A DNA stretch of 10,208 bases from SAR324 cluster bacterium (GTDB taxonomy: Bacteria > SAR324 > XYD2-FULL-50-16): assembly GCA_002401295.1 (NCBI GenBank), contig NVSR01000144.1, forward strand, positions 1 to 10,208, given 5' to 3'. The notes below the pieces were generated by a model, which saw only the letters and a program-made list of their open reading frames with translations, made no database searches and was not told the origin of the DNA. Below are positions 1-6,677 of this stretch, in pieces. Position 1 is the first letter of the stretch. Every line of letters starts with the position of its first letter. A program made the position numbers and the translations under genes.

Positions 1-1
1 A

Positions 2-1519
2 TTTATTCTACTGCTAGCACTGGGTAGCTGGATCTGGATGTGGCGACGTTTGCTAAGCATTCCAGTGCCAAAGACCAAACCCCGATATTTTTTGGGTGCC
101 CTCTCCTTTATTGTCTTTTTACTGGCTTTGGTTGTCGGAGGACGGGGTGGTTTCCAAGCCAAACCCATTGTTGAAAACGCAGCCTTTCGTAATCCCATTT
201 TGGTTTTAGGCCATCTTAGCCTGAACGCTCCTTTCACCGTTTTGCATCAATTGACGCAACGAGAGGTCAAAAAAATTGATTGGTTGCCCAAAAAAGAAGC
301 ACAAGAGCGTACTCGCCAACTGCTGCAATCAATAGAAAATAGTGAATACCCCACGGAAAAATATACTTTCTATCGTAAATCATTACAGGAGCCGTCTTCT
401 TCTCCTACCAGTAACTACAATGTAGTCTTCCTGATTATGGAGAGCTGGCCGGCCCACACCACCGGGGTCCTGGGTTCTAAGATAAAAGGAGTCACGCCGC
501 AGTTCGACGCACTCAGCAAAAAGGGAAAACTATTTACCCGCTTTATTTCCAATGGAACACGTTCCATTGAGGGCATCGCTTCATCTTTAATGTCAATTTC
601 AGCATTGCCCGATATTGCCTTAATCATGAGTGGTTTTGAACAAAATAAGATGGTTTCTTTAGCCGATCTCTTAGACAAGCGAAGTTATGATACGCTCTTC
701 CTGCATGGGATCTACCGAGGTAGTTTCGGGATGCACGAATTCGCCCGCCGCAGTGGTTATAAAAAAGTTCTCGCTCAGGAGGATTTTCCCGACTATCCGG
801 CCAAATCCGATGGAACCTGGGGCATCTGGGATCATATCCAATACGAACGCATGATCGAAGAGATCGATCAGATGAAAAAACCCTTTTTCTCTACCTTTTT
901 CTCTGTAAGCCACCATGAACCTTTTGTCGTGCCTGAGAAGCGATTCAATCATTTTCCTGAATCTGTGAAGGATCATGAGTGGTTGAATACTCTCTATTAT
1001 ACGGATTGGGCCTTGGGGTACTTTTTTGAAATGGCGAGCAAGAAGGATTGGTATGAAAATACTCTATTCATCATTACCGCCGACCACACCATTAGTGGCC
1101 GAGCAGATCGTGTGATGGATTCCGCGCGAATTCCTTTATTGCTATTCACGCCGTCCGGGGTGATCCCTCCCAGTGTGGATAATCAAATCGGCAGTCAGGT
1201 AGATTTGGTACCAACCATCATGGATTTTCTGGATATCAAAGAGCCTCATAACTCTATGGGTGTCAGTTTGCTACGGGAGCATCCTGAGAAACGGTTTGGC
1301 CTCTTTTCTTCCGGTACAACCACTTGGTTTAAAGATGGTACAGCTTATCAATTTGCAGAGGATCGGCTTTTAGGCGCTTACAATTTTGAGGATGATTGGA
1401 CCTTTAAGAAAGGATTAACAGACTTGCAGTCAGAAGCTCATCAGGAAAATATCAAAGCTTACCAAGCTTATCTGCAATCCGCTCAAAACTCCCTTTTGGA
1501 AAACACCATCGCTCCTTAG
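2..1519 (+). CDS. LtaS-like membrane phosphoglycerol transferase / sulfatase-fold enzyme (5' end outside window)
   Basis: The frame is open to the left edge, and the residues before the first ATG (position 38) are hydrophobic, so the start lies upstream. A second membrane segment covers about residues 17-34 counted from that ATG. The rest is a sulfatase/alkaline-phosphatase-fold domain on the outer face of the inner membrane. Visible active-site elements are the metal-binding Glu in LIMESW (E135), the nucleophile Thr in NGTRSIEG (T174), the His of HxPF in SHHEPF (H293) and the Asp-His pair in TADH (D349, H350). These match the LtaS pattern (E255, T300, H416, D475, H476 in Staphylococcus aureus). 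Such enzymes move phosphoglycerol or related groups onto surface glycans or lipids. Substrate cannot be told here; in a Gram-negative cell an osmoregulated periplasmic glucan or lipid-linked sugar is more likely than lipoteichoic acid. The family is clear, the exact role is not. Confidence 0.85.
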   Translation, partial: FILLLALGSWIWMWRRLLSIPVPKTKPRYFLGALSFIVFLLALVVGGRGGFQAKPIVENAAFRNPILVLGHLSLNAPFTVLHQLTQREVKKIDWLPKKEAQERTRQLLQSIENSEYPTEKYTFYRKSLQEPSSSPTSNYNVVFLIMESWPAHTTGVLGSKIKGVTPQFDALSKKGKLFTRFISNGTRSIEGIASSLMSISALPDIALIMSGFEQNKMVSLADLLDKRSYDTLFLHGIYRGSFGMHEFARRSGYKKVLAQEDFPDYPAKSDGTWGIWDHIQYERMIEEIDQMKKPFFSTFFSVSHHEPFVVPEKRFNHFPESVKDHEWLNTLYYTDWALGYFFEMASKKDWYENTLFIITADHTISGRADRVMDSARIPLLLFTPSGVIPPSVDNQIGSQVDLVPTIMDFLDIKEPHNSMGVSLLREHPEKRFGLFSSGTTTWFKDGTAYQFAEDRLLGAYNFEDDWTFKKGLTDLQSEAHQENIKAYQAYLQSAQNSLLENTIAP

Positions 1520-1549
1520 GGCCCATTCTCTTAGGCATCTGGGAAGAAC

Positions 1550-1598
1550 TTCCTCCTAATCCATCTAGGGAGGAATTCAACCACAAAGCTTCCCTCCC
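1550..1598 (+). other. Two competing hairpins downstream of the transferase gene
   Basis: TTCCTCC at 1550-1556 is the exact complement of GGAGGAA at 1569-1575 (12-base loop). The overlapping GGGAGG at 1568-1573 can instead pair with CCTCCC at 1593-1598 (19-base loop). Only one can form at a time. No T run follows either, so neither is a standard terminator. A role in mRNA 3'-end processing is possible but not shown. Confidence 0.35.
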
Positions 1599-1630
1599 GG
1601 ACAAATCCAATGCGGCCAGTGGCTGATTAT

Positions 1631-1660
1631 TTTCACGAGAGTCTCCGAAATAACTAGAAT
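1631..1660 (+). promoter_or_regulatory. Weak candidate promoter for the M20 peptidase gene
   Basis: TAGAAT at 1655-1660 matches five of six bases of the -10 consensus. The best upstream box at normal distance is TTTCAC at 1631-1636 (18-base spacer), a poor -35. The transcript would carry a leader of about 185 bases including the 1752-1781 hairpin. Support is limited to the -10 match. Confidence 0.2.
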
Positions 1661-1751
1661 ACGTAAAATTTTGGTTGAAAAGATTGTCTGGAATTGATTA
1701 TGGTAAGGGCATTGACAAAAAAAATCACCCTTAAGAAGGATGACTCTACAA

Positions 1752-1798
1752 GTAGGTCGGAGTCAGCGCAGCGTCTCCGACTCGGGATATATTTTTTT
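1752..1798 (+). repeat. GTAG-headed palindrome with trailing T run (REP-like or terminator)
   Basis: GTAG at 1752-1755 is followed directly by GTCGGAG (1756-1762), a 12-base loop, and CTCCGAC (1775-1781): a perfect 7-bp stem. Seven T's lie at 1792-1798, about ten bases past the stem, which is farther than in a normal intrinsic terminator. The GTAG foot matches the REP-like elements elsewhere in the window, but the loop is different and longer, so this may be another subtype. Confidence 0.4.
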
Positions 1799-1851
1799 CT
1801 AAGTCCCTAAAACCAGAAATCTACTTAACCAGCTCCATTCCAGGAATATCT

Positions 1852-2991
1852 ATGACACAGCAAGCCTTTGATTTAGAAGAATACCTGAAAAGATTAGAAA
1901 TACTCGTCAATACGGATAGTGGCAGTGAGGATCCTGAAGGCATTCAAAAAATAGCCGATTCCTTTTCCGAACTCTATAAAAACCTGGGATGGACAGTAGA
2001 AGAACATCGATTTGATCCAGATCATGGTGTGTGTTTGGAAATCAAGAATACCACTGAAGATCAATTCGACTTGTTGCTGGTAGGACACATGGATACGGTA
2101 TTTCCCAAGGGAACCGCCAAAAAACGCCCTTTTTCCATCAATGGAGACCGGGCTTATGGTCCGGGTGTAGTAGATATGAAAGCCAGTCTACTCTCTCTTT
2201 ATTATGCTTTACGAACAATTACGGCAGAGCAAACCGGCAAACAGCCTGCTATTTGTGTAGCACTCAATAGTGATGAAGAAATCAGTTCCATCATCTCTTG
2301 CGACTGGCTCACGGAGCTGGCTAAGAAGAGCCGCTACGCCTTGGTCATTGAACCGGCACGAGCCAATGGTGCTTTGGTCAGCCAGCGTAAAGGTATAGCC
2401 CGTTATGACCTGGAGTTTAACGGAATCGCAGCTCACGCAGGGATAGAGCCGGAAAAAGGTAGTAGCGCGATCAACGAGTTGGCACATTGGGTCACGGAAC
2501 TCCACAGTATGACCAACTTTGAGTTGGGTACAACGGTGAATGTGGGGAAAATTTCTGGAGGCAGTGGAGTCAATGTCGTGGCAGAATATGCTGAAGCAGG
2601 CATGGAAATTCGTGTGAAGGACGTTGAAGAGTTGCAAAAAGTTAAATTATTGATCGATGACCTGCATCAAAACCCGAGAACGAAGAAGGTTCGTACTAAC
2701 CCCATTCTACGTGCCTATCGTCCTCCCATGAATCCTACCGAGCAAACTGAAAAGTTGATGGATTTGATCCGAAAAAAAGGTGAAAACCTGGGAATTCAGA
2801 TTGATTATGTGGCTACGGGAGGTGGTTCCGACGCAAACCTGACGGCGGGCGTGGGAGTTCCCTCTATTGATGGTCTGGGTCCCATCGGCGGTGGCCAGCA
2901 TGGCGATCAGGAATATCTGGAGATTAACTCCATCAAACCACGTCTGGAGCTGTTGACCCAAGTAATCGCTGATATTAAAAGTATCTGCTAA
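1852..2991 (+). CDS. M20 family metallopeptidase, carboxypeptidase G2-like
   Basis: A cytoplasmic zinc peptidase of 379 residues with no signal peptide. All expected ligands and catalytic residues of the carboxypeptidase G2 type are present in order: His and Asp in GHMDTV (H79, D81), bridging Asp in VVDMK (D108), catalytic Glu and neighbouring zinc Glu in SDEE (E142, E143), zinc Glu in VIEPAR (E167), and the C-terminal zinc His in GGGQHGD (H350). The dimerisation domain sits at about 180-290, with GIAAHAG (H195) where the partner-subunit histidine is found in the family. Relatives remove C-terminal glutamate from folates or dipeptides, or deacylate N-acyl amino acids; the substrate here cannot be fixed. 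The ATG at 1852 has AGGA six bases upstream. A REP-like hairpin follows the stop. Confidence 0.88.
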   Translation: MTQQAFDLEEYLKRLEILVNTDSGSEDPEGIQKIADSFSELYKNLGWTVEEHRFDPDHGVCLEIKNTTEDQFDLLLVGHMDTVFPKGTAKKRPFSINGDRAYGPGVVDMKASLLSLYYALRTITAEQTGKQPAICVALNSDEEISSIISCDWLTELAKKSRYALVIEPARANGALVSQRKGIARYDLEFNGIAAHAGIEPEKGSSAINELAHWVTELHSMTNFELGTTVNVGKISGGSGVNVVAEYAEAGMEIRVKDVEELQKVKLLIDDLHQNPRTKKVRTNPILRAYRPPMNPTEQTEKLMDLIRKKGENLGIQIDYVATGGGSDANLTAGVGVPSIDGLGPIGGGQHGDQEYLEINSIKPRLELLTQVIADIKSIC

Positions 2992-3005
2992 ATTCTTCTC
3001 AATGA

Positions 3006-3034
3006 GGCGGGCGCGTAGGCCCGCCCTAGCGTTT
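3006..3034 (-). repeat. REP-like palindrome 1 (shared loop GCGTAG/CTACGC)
   Basis: On the plus strand GGCGGGC (3006-3012), GCGTAG (3013-3018) and GCCCGCC (3019-3025) form a perfect 7-bp stem with a six-base loop. Read on the minus strand it is AAACG, CTAG, the stem, loop CTACGC, the stem, then TC, the same order as the two plus-strand copies at 4912 and 6586. It lies 15 bases after the peptidase stop. It could also stop transcription or protect the mRNA 3' end, but no T run follows on the plus strand. Confidence 0.65.
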
Positions 3035-3079
3035 ATTCTCCTCTATTTCTGGAATGAAGTTTGAGTGGCTGGGGTTCCT

Positions 3080-4882
3080 ATGATAACAGCAGAAAAACAA
3101 GATAGAAGCCATTTGCTTACCCTCAAGACTCTGGGGGGCTACCTCTGGCCGGCAGGTCGGAAGGAACTAAAATGGAGAGTTTTTCTCTCCCTTTGTTGCC
3201 TGGCTGTCGCTAAACTAATCAATGTTTACATCCCCTTTTTATACAAAGCAGCTGTAGATGCTCTCACAGCCGAGCAAGCTGTACTAGCCCTGCCCCTGGG
3301 AGTGATCATAGCTTATGGTGTGGCTCGTGTGATGAATAAATCCTTTGGAGAATTGAGGGACTTCTTTTTTATCCGCGTCGCCCAAAATGCCCAACGCTCT
3401 GTCGCTTTGAATACCTTCAAACATCTGCATGGACTTTCCTTACGCTTTCACCTGGATCGACAAACGGGAGGACTCTCACGAGTGATCGAACGGGGAACTC
3501 ATGGCATCCAGTTTTTGTTGAGCTTTGTCTTATTCAATATCCTGCCGACAGCTCTGGAAATCCTTTTGGTCACGGGAATTCTCTTTTACCAATTCAATTT
3601 CTGGTATGCCCTGATTACCTTTGGCACCATCACCGTTTATATAACCTATACTCTCTATATAACTGAGTGGAGGTTGAAATTTCGTCGGAAAATGAATGAA
3701 GAAGACTCCACTGCCAATACCCATGCGATCGATAGTTTATTGAACTATGAAACGGTTAAGTATTTTGGAAACGAAAACCATGAATATGATCGTTATGATG
3801 CTTGCCTGCGAGGTTATGAGGATGCTGCCATCAAGAGCCAAAGCAGTCTGTCTCTTTTAAATATCGGGCAAGGTTTGATTATTGGAGTCGGACTTGTTTG
3901 GATCATGGCCATGGCTGCGAATGGTGTCGTGCAGGGCATTATGACTCTGGGGGATTTTATTTTGGTGAATACCTTCCTGATCCAACTCTTCTTACCTTTG
4001 AATTTTCTAGGCTTTGTATACCGTGAAATCAAACGAAGCCTGATTGATATGGATAAAATGTTTGAACTCTTATCCATGAACCAGGAGATTCAAGATGCAC
4101 CTTCCGCCTTGCCACTCAAAATAAAGGGGGCAGCCATTGAGTTTCAAGGAGTTAGTTTTGGTTATACGGAACAGCGTGAAATCCTCCGAAATATCTCTTT
4201 CACGGTGCCACCAGGAAAAACTGTGGCTCTGGTAGGCCCCAGCGGAGGGGGAAAATCAACTCTTTCCAGGTTGCTCTTTCGTTTTTATGATGTTTCCTCG
4301 GGCAAGATCCTCATCGATGGGCAGGATATTTGCGAGGTAACACAGAGCTCCTTGAGGGCTGCCATTGGAATTATCCCTCAGGATACGGTGCTTTTCAATG
4401 ATTCCATCAGGTATAACATCGCCTATGGGCAACCGGACAGTGGGGATCAGGACATTGAGAAGGTAGTCGAATACGCTAGATTGGATGAACTGATCTCTCG
4501 TTTGCCCCAGGGCCTGGAGACGGTTGTGGGGGAGCGAGGTTTAAAACTCTCAGGGGGAGAAAAGCAGCGGGTTGCCATCGCCAGGACCATCCTGAAAAAC
4601 CCACCAATTCTATTATTTGATGAAGCTACCTCTGCGCTGGATTCCCACACGGAAAAGGAGATCCAAAATTCCCTCAAAGAGGTTTCTCGGGATCGCACAA
4701 CCCTTGTGATCGCTCATCGCCTGTCCACTATTGTGGAGGCGGATCAAATTTTAGTCCTGAAGCAAGGACAAATAGTGGAACAAGGCCGTCATGCAGAGTT
4801 ATTAGTTCTCCAGGGAGAATACGCGGCAATGTGGGCGCGACAACAAGAGGCCCAGTTGGAAAAAAGTGAACTTGATCTTTAG
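3080..4882 (+). CDS. atm1: Atm1/ABCB7-type ABC exporter (fused membrane and ATPase domains)
   Basis: A half-transporter of about 600 residues that should work as a homodimer in the inner membrane. Numbering here is from GTG 3065. The N-terminal YLWP motif and six-helix membrane domain (about 35-330) carry the Atm1 hallmarks TEWRLKFRR (200-208) and NYETVKYFGNE (227-237). The first holds arginines that in Novosphingobium Atm1 contact glutathione compounds. The ATPase domain is intact: Walker A GPSGGGKST (391-399), Q-loop Gln 439, signature LSGGE (495-499), Walker B ILLFDE (515-520), D-loop SALD and H-loop His 551. Known relatives export glutathione-bound sulfur or metal species, linked to Fe-S assembly or heavy-metal tolerance. 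The start is ATG 3080 (GGGG five bases upstream) or GTG 3065; the sequence does not decide. Confidence 0.9.
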   Translation: MITAEKQDRSHLLTLKTLGGYLWPAGRKELKWRVFLSLCCLAVAKLINVYIPFLYKAAVDALTAEQAVLALPLGVIIAYGVARVMNKSFGELRDFFFIRVAQNAQRSVALNTFKHLHGLSLRFHLDRQTGGLSRVIERGTHGIQFLLSFVLFNILPTALEILLVTGILFYQFNFWYALITFGTITVYITYTLYITEWRLKFRRKMNEEDSTANTHAIDSLLNYETVKYFGNENHEYDRYDACLRGYEDAAIKSQSSLSLLNIGQGLIIGVGLVWIMAMAANGVVQGIMTLGDFILVNTFLIQLFLPLNFLGFVYREIKRSLIDMDKMFELLSMNQEIQDAPSALPLKIKGAAIEFQGVSFGYTEQREILRNISFTVPPGKTVALVGPSGGGKSTLSRLLFRFYDVSSGKILIDGQDICEVTQSSLRAAIGIIPQDTVLFNDSIRYNIAYGQPDSGDQDIEKVVEYARLDELISRLPQGLETVVGERGLKLSGGEKQRVAIARTILKNPPILLFDEATSALDSHTEKEIQNSLKEVSRDRTTLVIAHRLSTIVEADQILVLKQGQIVEQGRHAELLVLQGEYAAMWARQQEAQLEKSELDL

Positions 4883-4911
4883 GGAGTGAGAATAAAATAA
4901 TTTCCACAGGA

Positions 4912-4940
4912 AAACGGTAGCGCTGGGCTACGCCCCAGCT
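4912..4940 (+). repeat. REP-like palindrome 2 (shared loop CTACGC)
   Basis: AAACG, then GTAG (4917-4920), then GCTGGG (4922-4927), loop CTACGC (4928-4933) and CCCAGC (4934-4939). The stem is 6 bp plus a C/T mismatch at the foot. It begins 30 bases after the exporter stop. The stem bases differ from copies 1 and 3, while head and loop are kept. Confidence 0.65.
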
Positions 4941-4964
4941 TTACTAAGAGATGAAAGCAGTACA

Positions 4965-4994
4965 TTCCAAATGCTTAAAGTGGAGAGCTATAAT
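4965..4994 (+). promoter_or_regulatory. Candidate promoter for the chemoreceptor gene
   Basis: TATAAT at 4989-4994 is a perfect -10 box. The -35 at an 18-base spacer is TTCCAA (4965-4970), which is weak. Transcription would start near 5001 and leave about 90 bases of leader, including a tiny GATTC/GAATC hairpin at 5051-5063. No flagellar sigma-28 pattern (TAAA with a spaced GCCGATAA) was found in this gap. Confidence 0.35.
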
Positions 4995-5092
4995 TCTTTT
5001 AGATGAGACGATTGGACGAATTAAAAATATTAAGTTATTGCTTTTATCTTGATTCGTTGAATCTTGAGAAATGAAAAATAAGAGGGAACACA

Positions 5093-6544
5093 ATGAAAAC
5101 AGCCAATACTAGCTTGATAACTATTGGAAGCTCCATAGTTATTTTGTTGTTGATTGTCATCAGTAGCCATGCCGGTTTGTCGGGCGGAGCCATTCTTGCT
5201 GCAGCCTGTGTCGCTATTTTTGGATTGGCCATAGTTATTTTCAACTGGCTGAAACAAAAAGAGAATGAAAAAGCAGATCAGCAAGACAATCAAGAACAGC
5301 AAGAGAACTTGCAAGTTTGTGTGCAATCCATGCATCAAGGCCTTCAGCAAATACTAAGCAATCCCACTTTTCAATCAATCCACGAGAACTGTATTCAGAT
5401 CAAAGAGCACCTGCCTCAGGATTCTGTCCAGGCTGAGCAGCTACAGAAAATAATTAATTCGACTTTTTTGACCATCAATGATTTTAAACTTCCGGAAGCC
5501 AAGGTAGAGGAGCAGGAAGTGGAAAATATTGCGGAGCCAACATACTCTGAAGTAATTGATATATTTTATGATCAAGGGGGTTTTGTCCATGAAAAAGGTG
5601 AAACACTGCTACGGGATTTTCTTGATACAAATCAACAAACGAAGTTAGGCAAGAGAACTATTTCCGGCATCAAGGCCGCTGCCGATGAGAGTTCGGAGCG
5701 CATGCAAGGACTCAGCACGAATTCTTCTGAAATATCTATCAATATTAGTACTGTTTCGAGTGCTGTCGAACAACTTTCCTCCTCTTTGAATGGCATCAGC
5801 AGTAATACCCAGCAAGCTCTGAAACTCTCTTCAGAAGCTGATTACAGTGCCAGTGAGACATTAATAACAATGAAAGAGCTCAGCACTATGGCCGATCAGA
5901 TCGATGGAATCGTCCGATTAATCGATCACATTGCAAAACAAACGAATATGTTAGCATTAAATGCAACCATTGAAGCCGCCAATGCCGGTGATGCGGGGAA
6001 GGGATTTTCCGTTGTAGCTTCAGAAGTCAAAACTCTTTCACAACAAACAACTCAAGCCAATAATGACATCGCACTGGCCATGGAAAAGGTGCAGTCCGGG
6101 ATTGCAAGAGCTTTAGAGCACACAGAAAAAGTTAATAAAATCATTACCAATGTTGCTAAAATTAATAGTTCGATTGACGACTCTGTGCAGAGCGAGTCCC
6201 TGGCGGCAAAAGAGGTGGAGCAGTCTGTTTTGTTGATTGCCCAAGCCAGCCAGCAATCTGCCGGTAACATTGGATATGCCAGCGAAAACCTCAATGCCGT
6301 TTTCAAAAGCCTGGATCAAATGGAGGGGTTTTTTAATCAAATTGCCAGCAATAGTGATACGGGGCAAGAAAGCTCCAGGGGACTAGTCCAACAAGGTAAG
6401 GATCTCTATACAAGTCTACTGGGGTATTGCCCGGCTGGTGATCCCATGGCCCAAAAAATCCAGGATCAGCTGGGCGCTATGGAAAATCAAGGGCCAGAAC
6501 AACCTGAGGAAAGTGATGATTGCGATAGTATCGAGTTTTTCTGA
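5093..6544 (+). CDS. Methyl-accepting chemotaxis protein without a periplasmic sensor domain
   Basis: A 483-residue receptor. Two membrane helices (about 7-26 and 32-52) are separated by only a few residues, so there is no periplasmic ligand domain and no recognisable HAMP. A glutamine- and glutamate-rich cytoplasmic stretch (53-185) follows, then a long helical signalling domain (about 190-440). The hairpin tip that contacts CheA/CheW is intact at 281-313: AKQTNMLALN, ATIEAANAGD, GKGFSVVASEVK. It should form receptor arrays and sense something inside the cell or at the membrane. The tail is acidic and ends SIEFF, which has the hydrophobic-E-x-F shape of the NWETF-type CheR/CheB tether but is not a standard match. 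Start: ATG 5093 has GAGGGA five bases upstream. No che genes are adjacent, so this is an orphan receptor. A REP-like hairpin follows. Confidence 0.88.
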   Translation: MKTANTSLITIGSSIVILLLIVISSHAGLSGGAILAAACVAIFGLAIVIFNWLKQKENEKADQQDNQEQQENLQVCVQSMHQGLQQILSNPTFQSIHENCIQIKEHLPQDSVQAEQLQKIINSTFLTINDFKLPEAKVEEQEVENIAEPTYSEVIDIFYDQGGFVHEKGETLLRDFLDTNQQTKLGKRTISGIKAAADESSERMQGLSTNSSEISINISTVSSAVEQLSSSLNGISSNTQQALKLSSEADYSASETLITMKELSTMADQIDGIVRLIDHIAKQTNMLALNATIEAANAGDAGKGFSVVASEVKTLSQQTTQANNDIALAMEKVQSGIARALEHTEKVNKIITNVAKINSSIDDSVQSESLAAKEVEQSVLLIAQASQQSAGNIGYASENLNAVFKSLDQMEGFFNQIASNSDTGQESSRGLVQQGKDLYTSLLGYCPAGDPMAQKIQDQLGAMENQGPEQPEESDDCDSIEFF

Positions 6545-6585
6545 GCTACGTGGCGGCATTTCAAGAGAATAAATATCGAATATCG

Positions 6586-6614
6586 AAACGGTAGGGCCGT
6601 CCTACGCGGCGGCC
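6586..6614 (+). repeat. REP-like palindrome 3 (shared loop CTACGC)
   Basis: AAACG, GTAG (6591-6594), GGCCGTC (6595-6601), loop CTACGC (6602-6607) and GGCGGCC (6608-6614): a 7-bp stem with one G-U pair. It lies between the convergent chemoreceptor and minus-strand genes, 42 bases after the receptor stop. Head, loop and spacing agree with copies 1 and 2, while the stem differs but still pairs. Confidence 0.65.
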
Positions 6615-6677
6615 TCAATACTTCAAATCCCTAAATTCATAAGGATCAGATACCAATTAAAGATGGAGGAGCACTCC

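Larger units (their letters stand above)
1520..1851. other. Intergenic region with hairpins, no gene seen
   Basis: This 332-base gap between the transferase and peptidase genes has no convincing reading frame. It holds a pair of mutually exclusive hairpins just after the upstream stop (1550-1598), a TAGAAT box at 1655-1660, an isolated TTGACA at 1712-1717 and a GTAG-headed GC-rich hairpin followed by a T run (1752-1798). The peptidase gene has its own ribosome binding site (AGGA at 1842-1845), so the two genes are probably transcribed separately. Confidence 0.6.

Noticed and set aside
1712..1717. Perfect TTGACA as a -35 box before the M20 peptidase gene
   Set aside because: No acceptable -10 box exists 16-18 bases downstream; bases there read GAAGGA or AAGGAT. 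Probably chance in an A-rich stretch.
4976..4994. TAAAG followed by CTATAATT as a flagellar sigma-28 promoter for the chemoreceptor
   Set aside because: The spacing between TAAA and the -10 element is too short and GCCGATAA is absent; TATAAT fits a sigma-70 -10 better.
5051..5063. GATTC/GAATC hairpin in the leader of the chemoreceptor gene
   Set aside because: Only 5 bp with a 3-base loop and it does not touch the ribosome site at 5081-5087.
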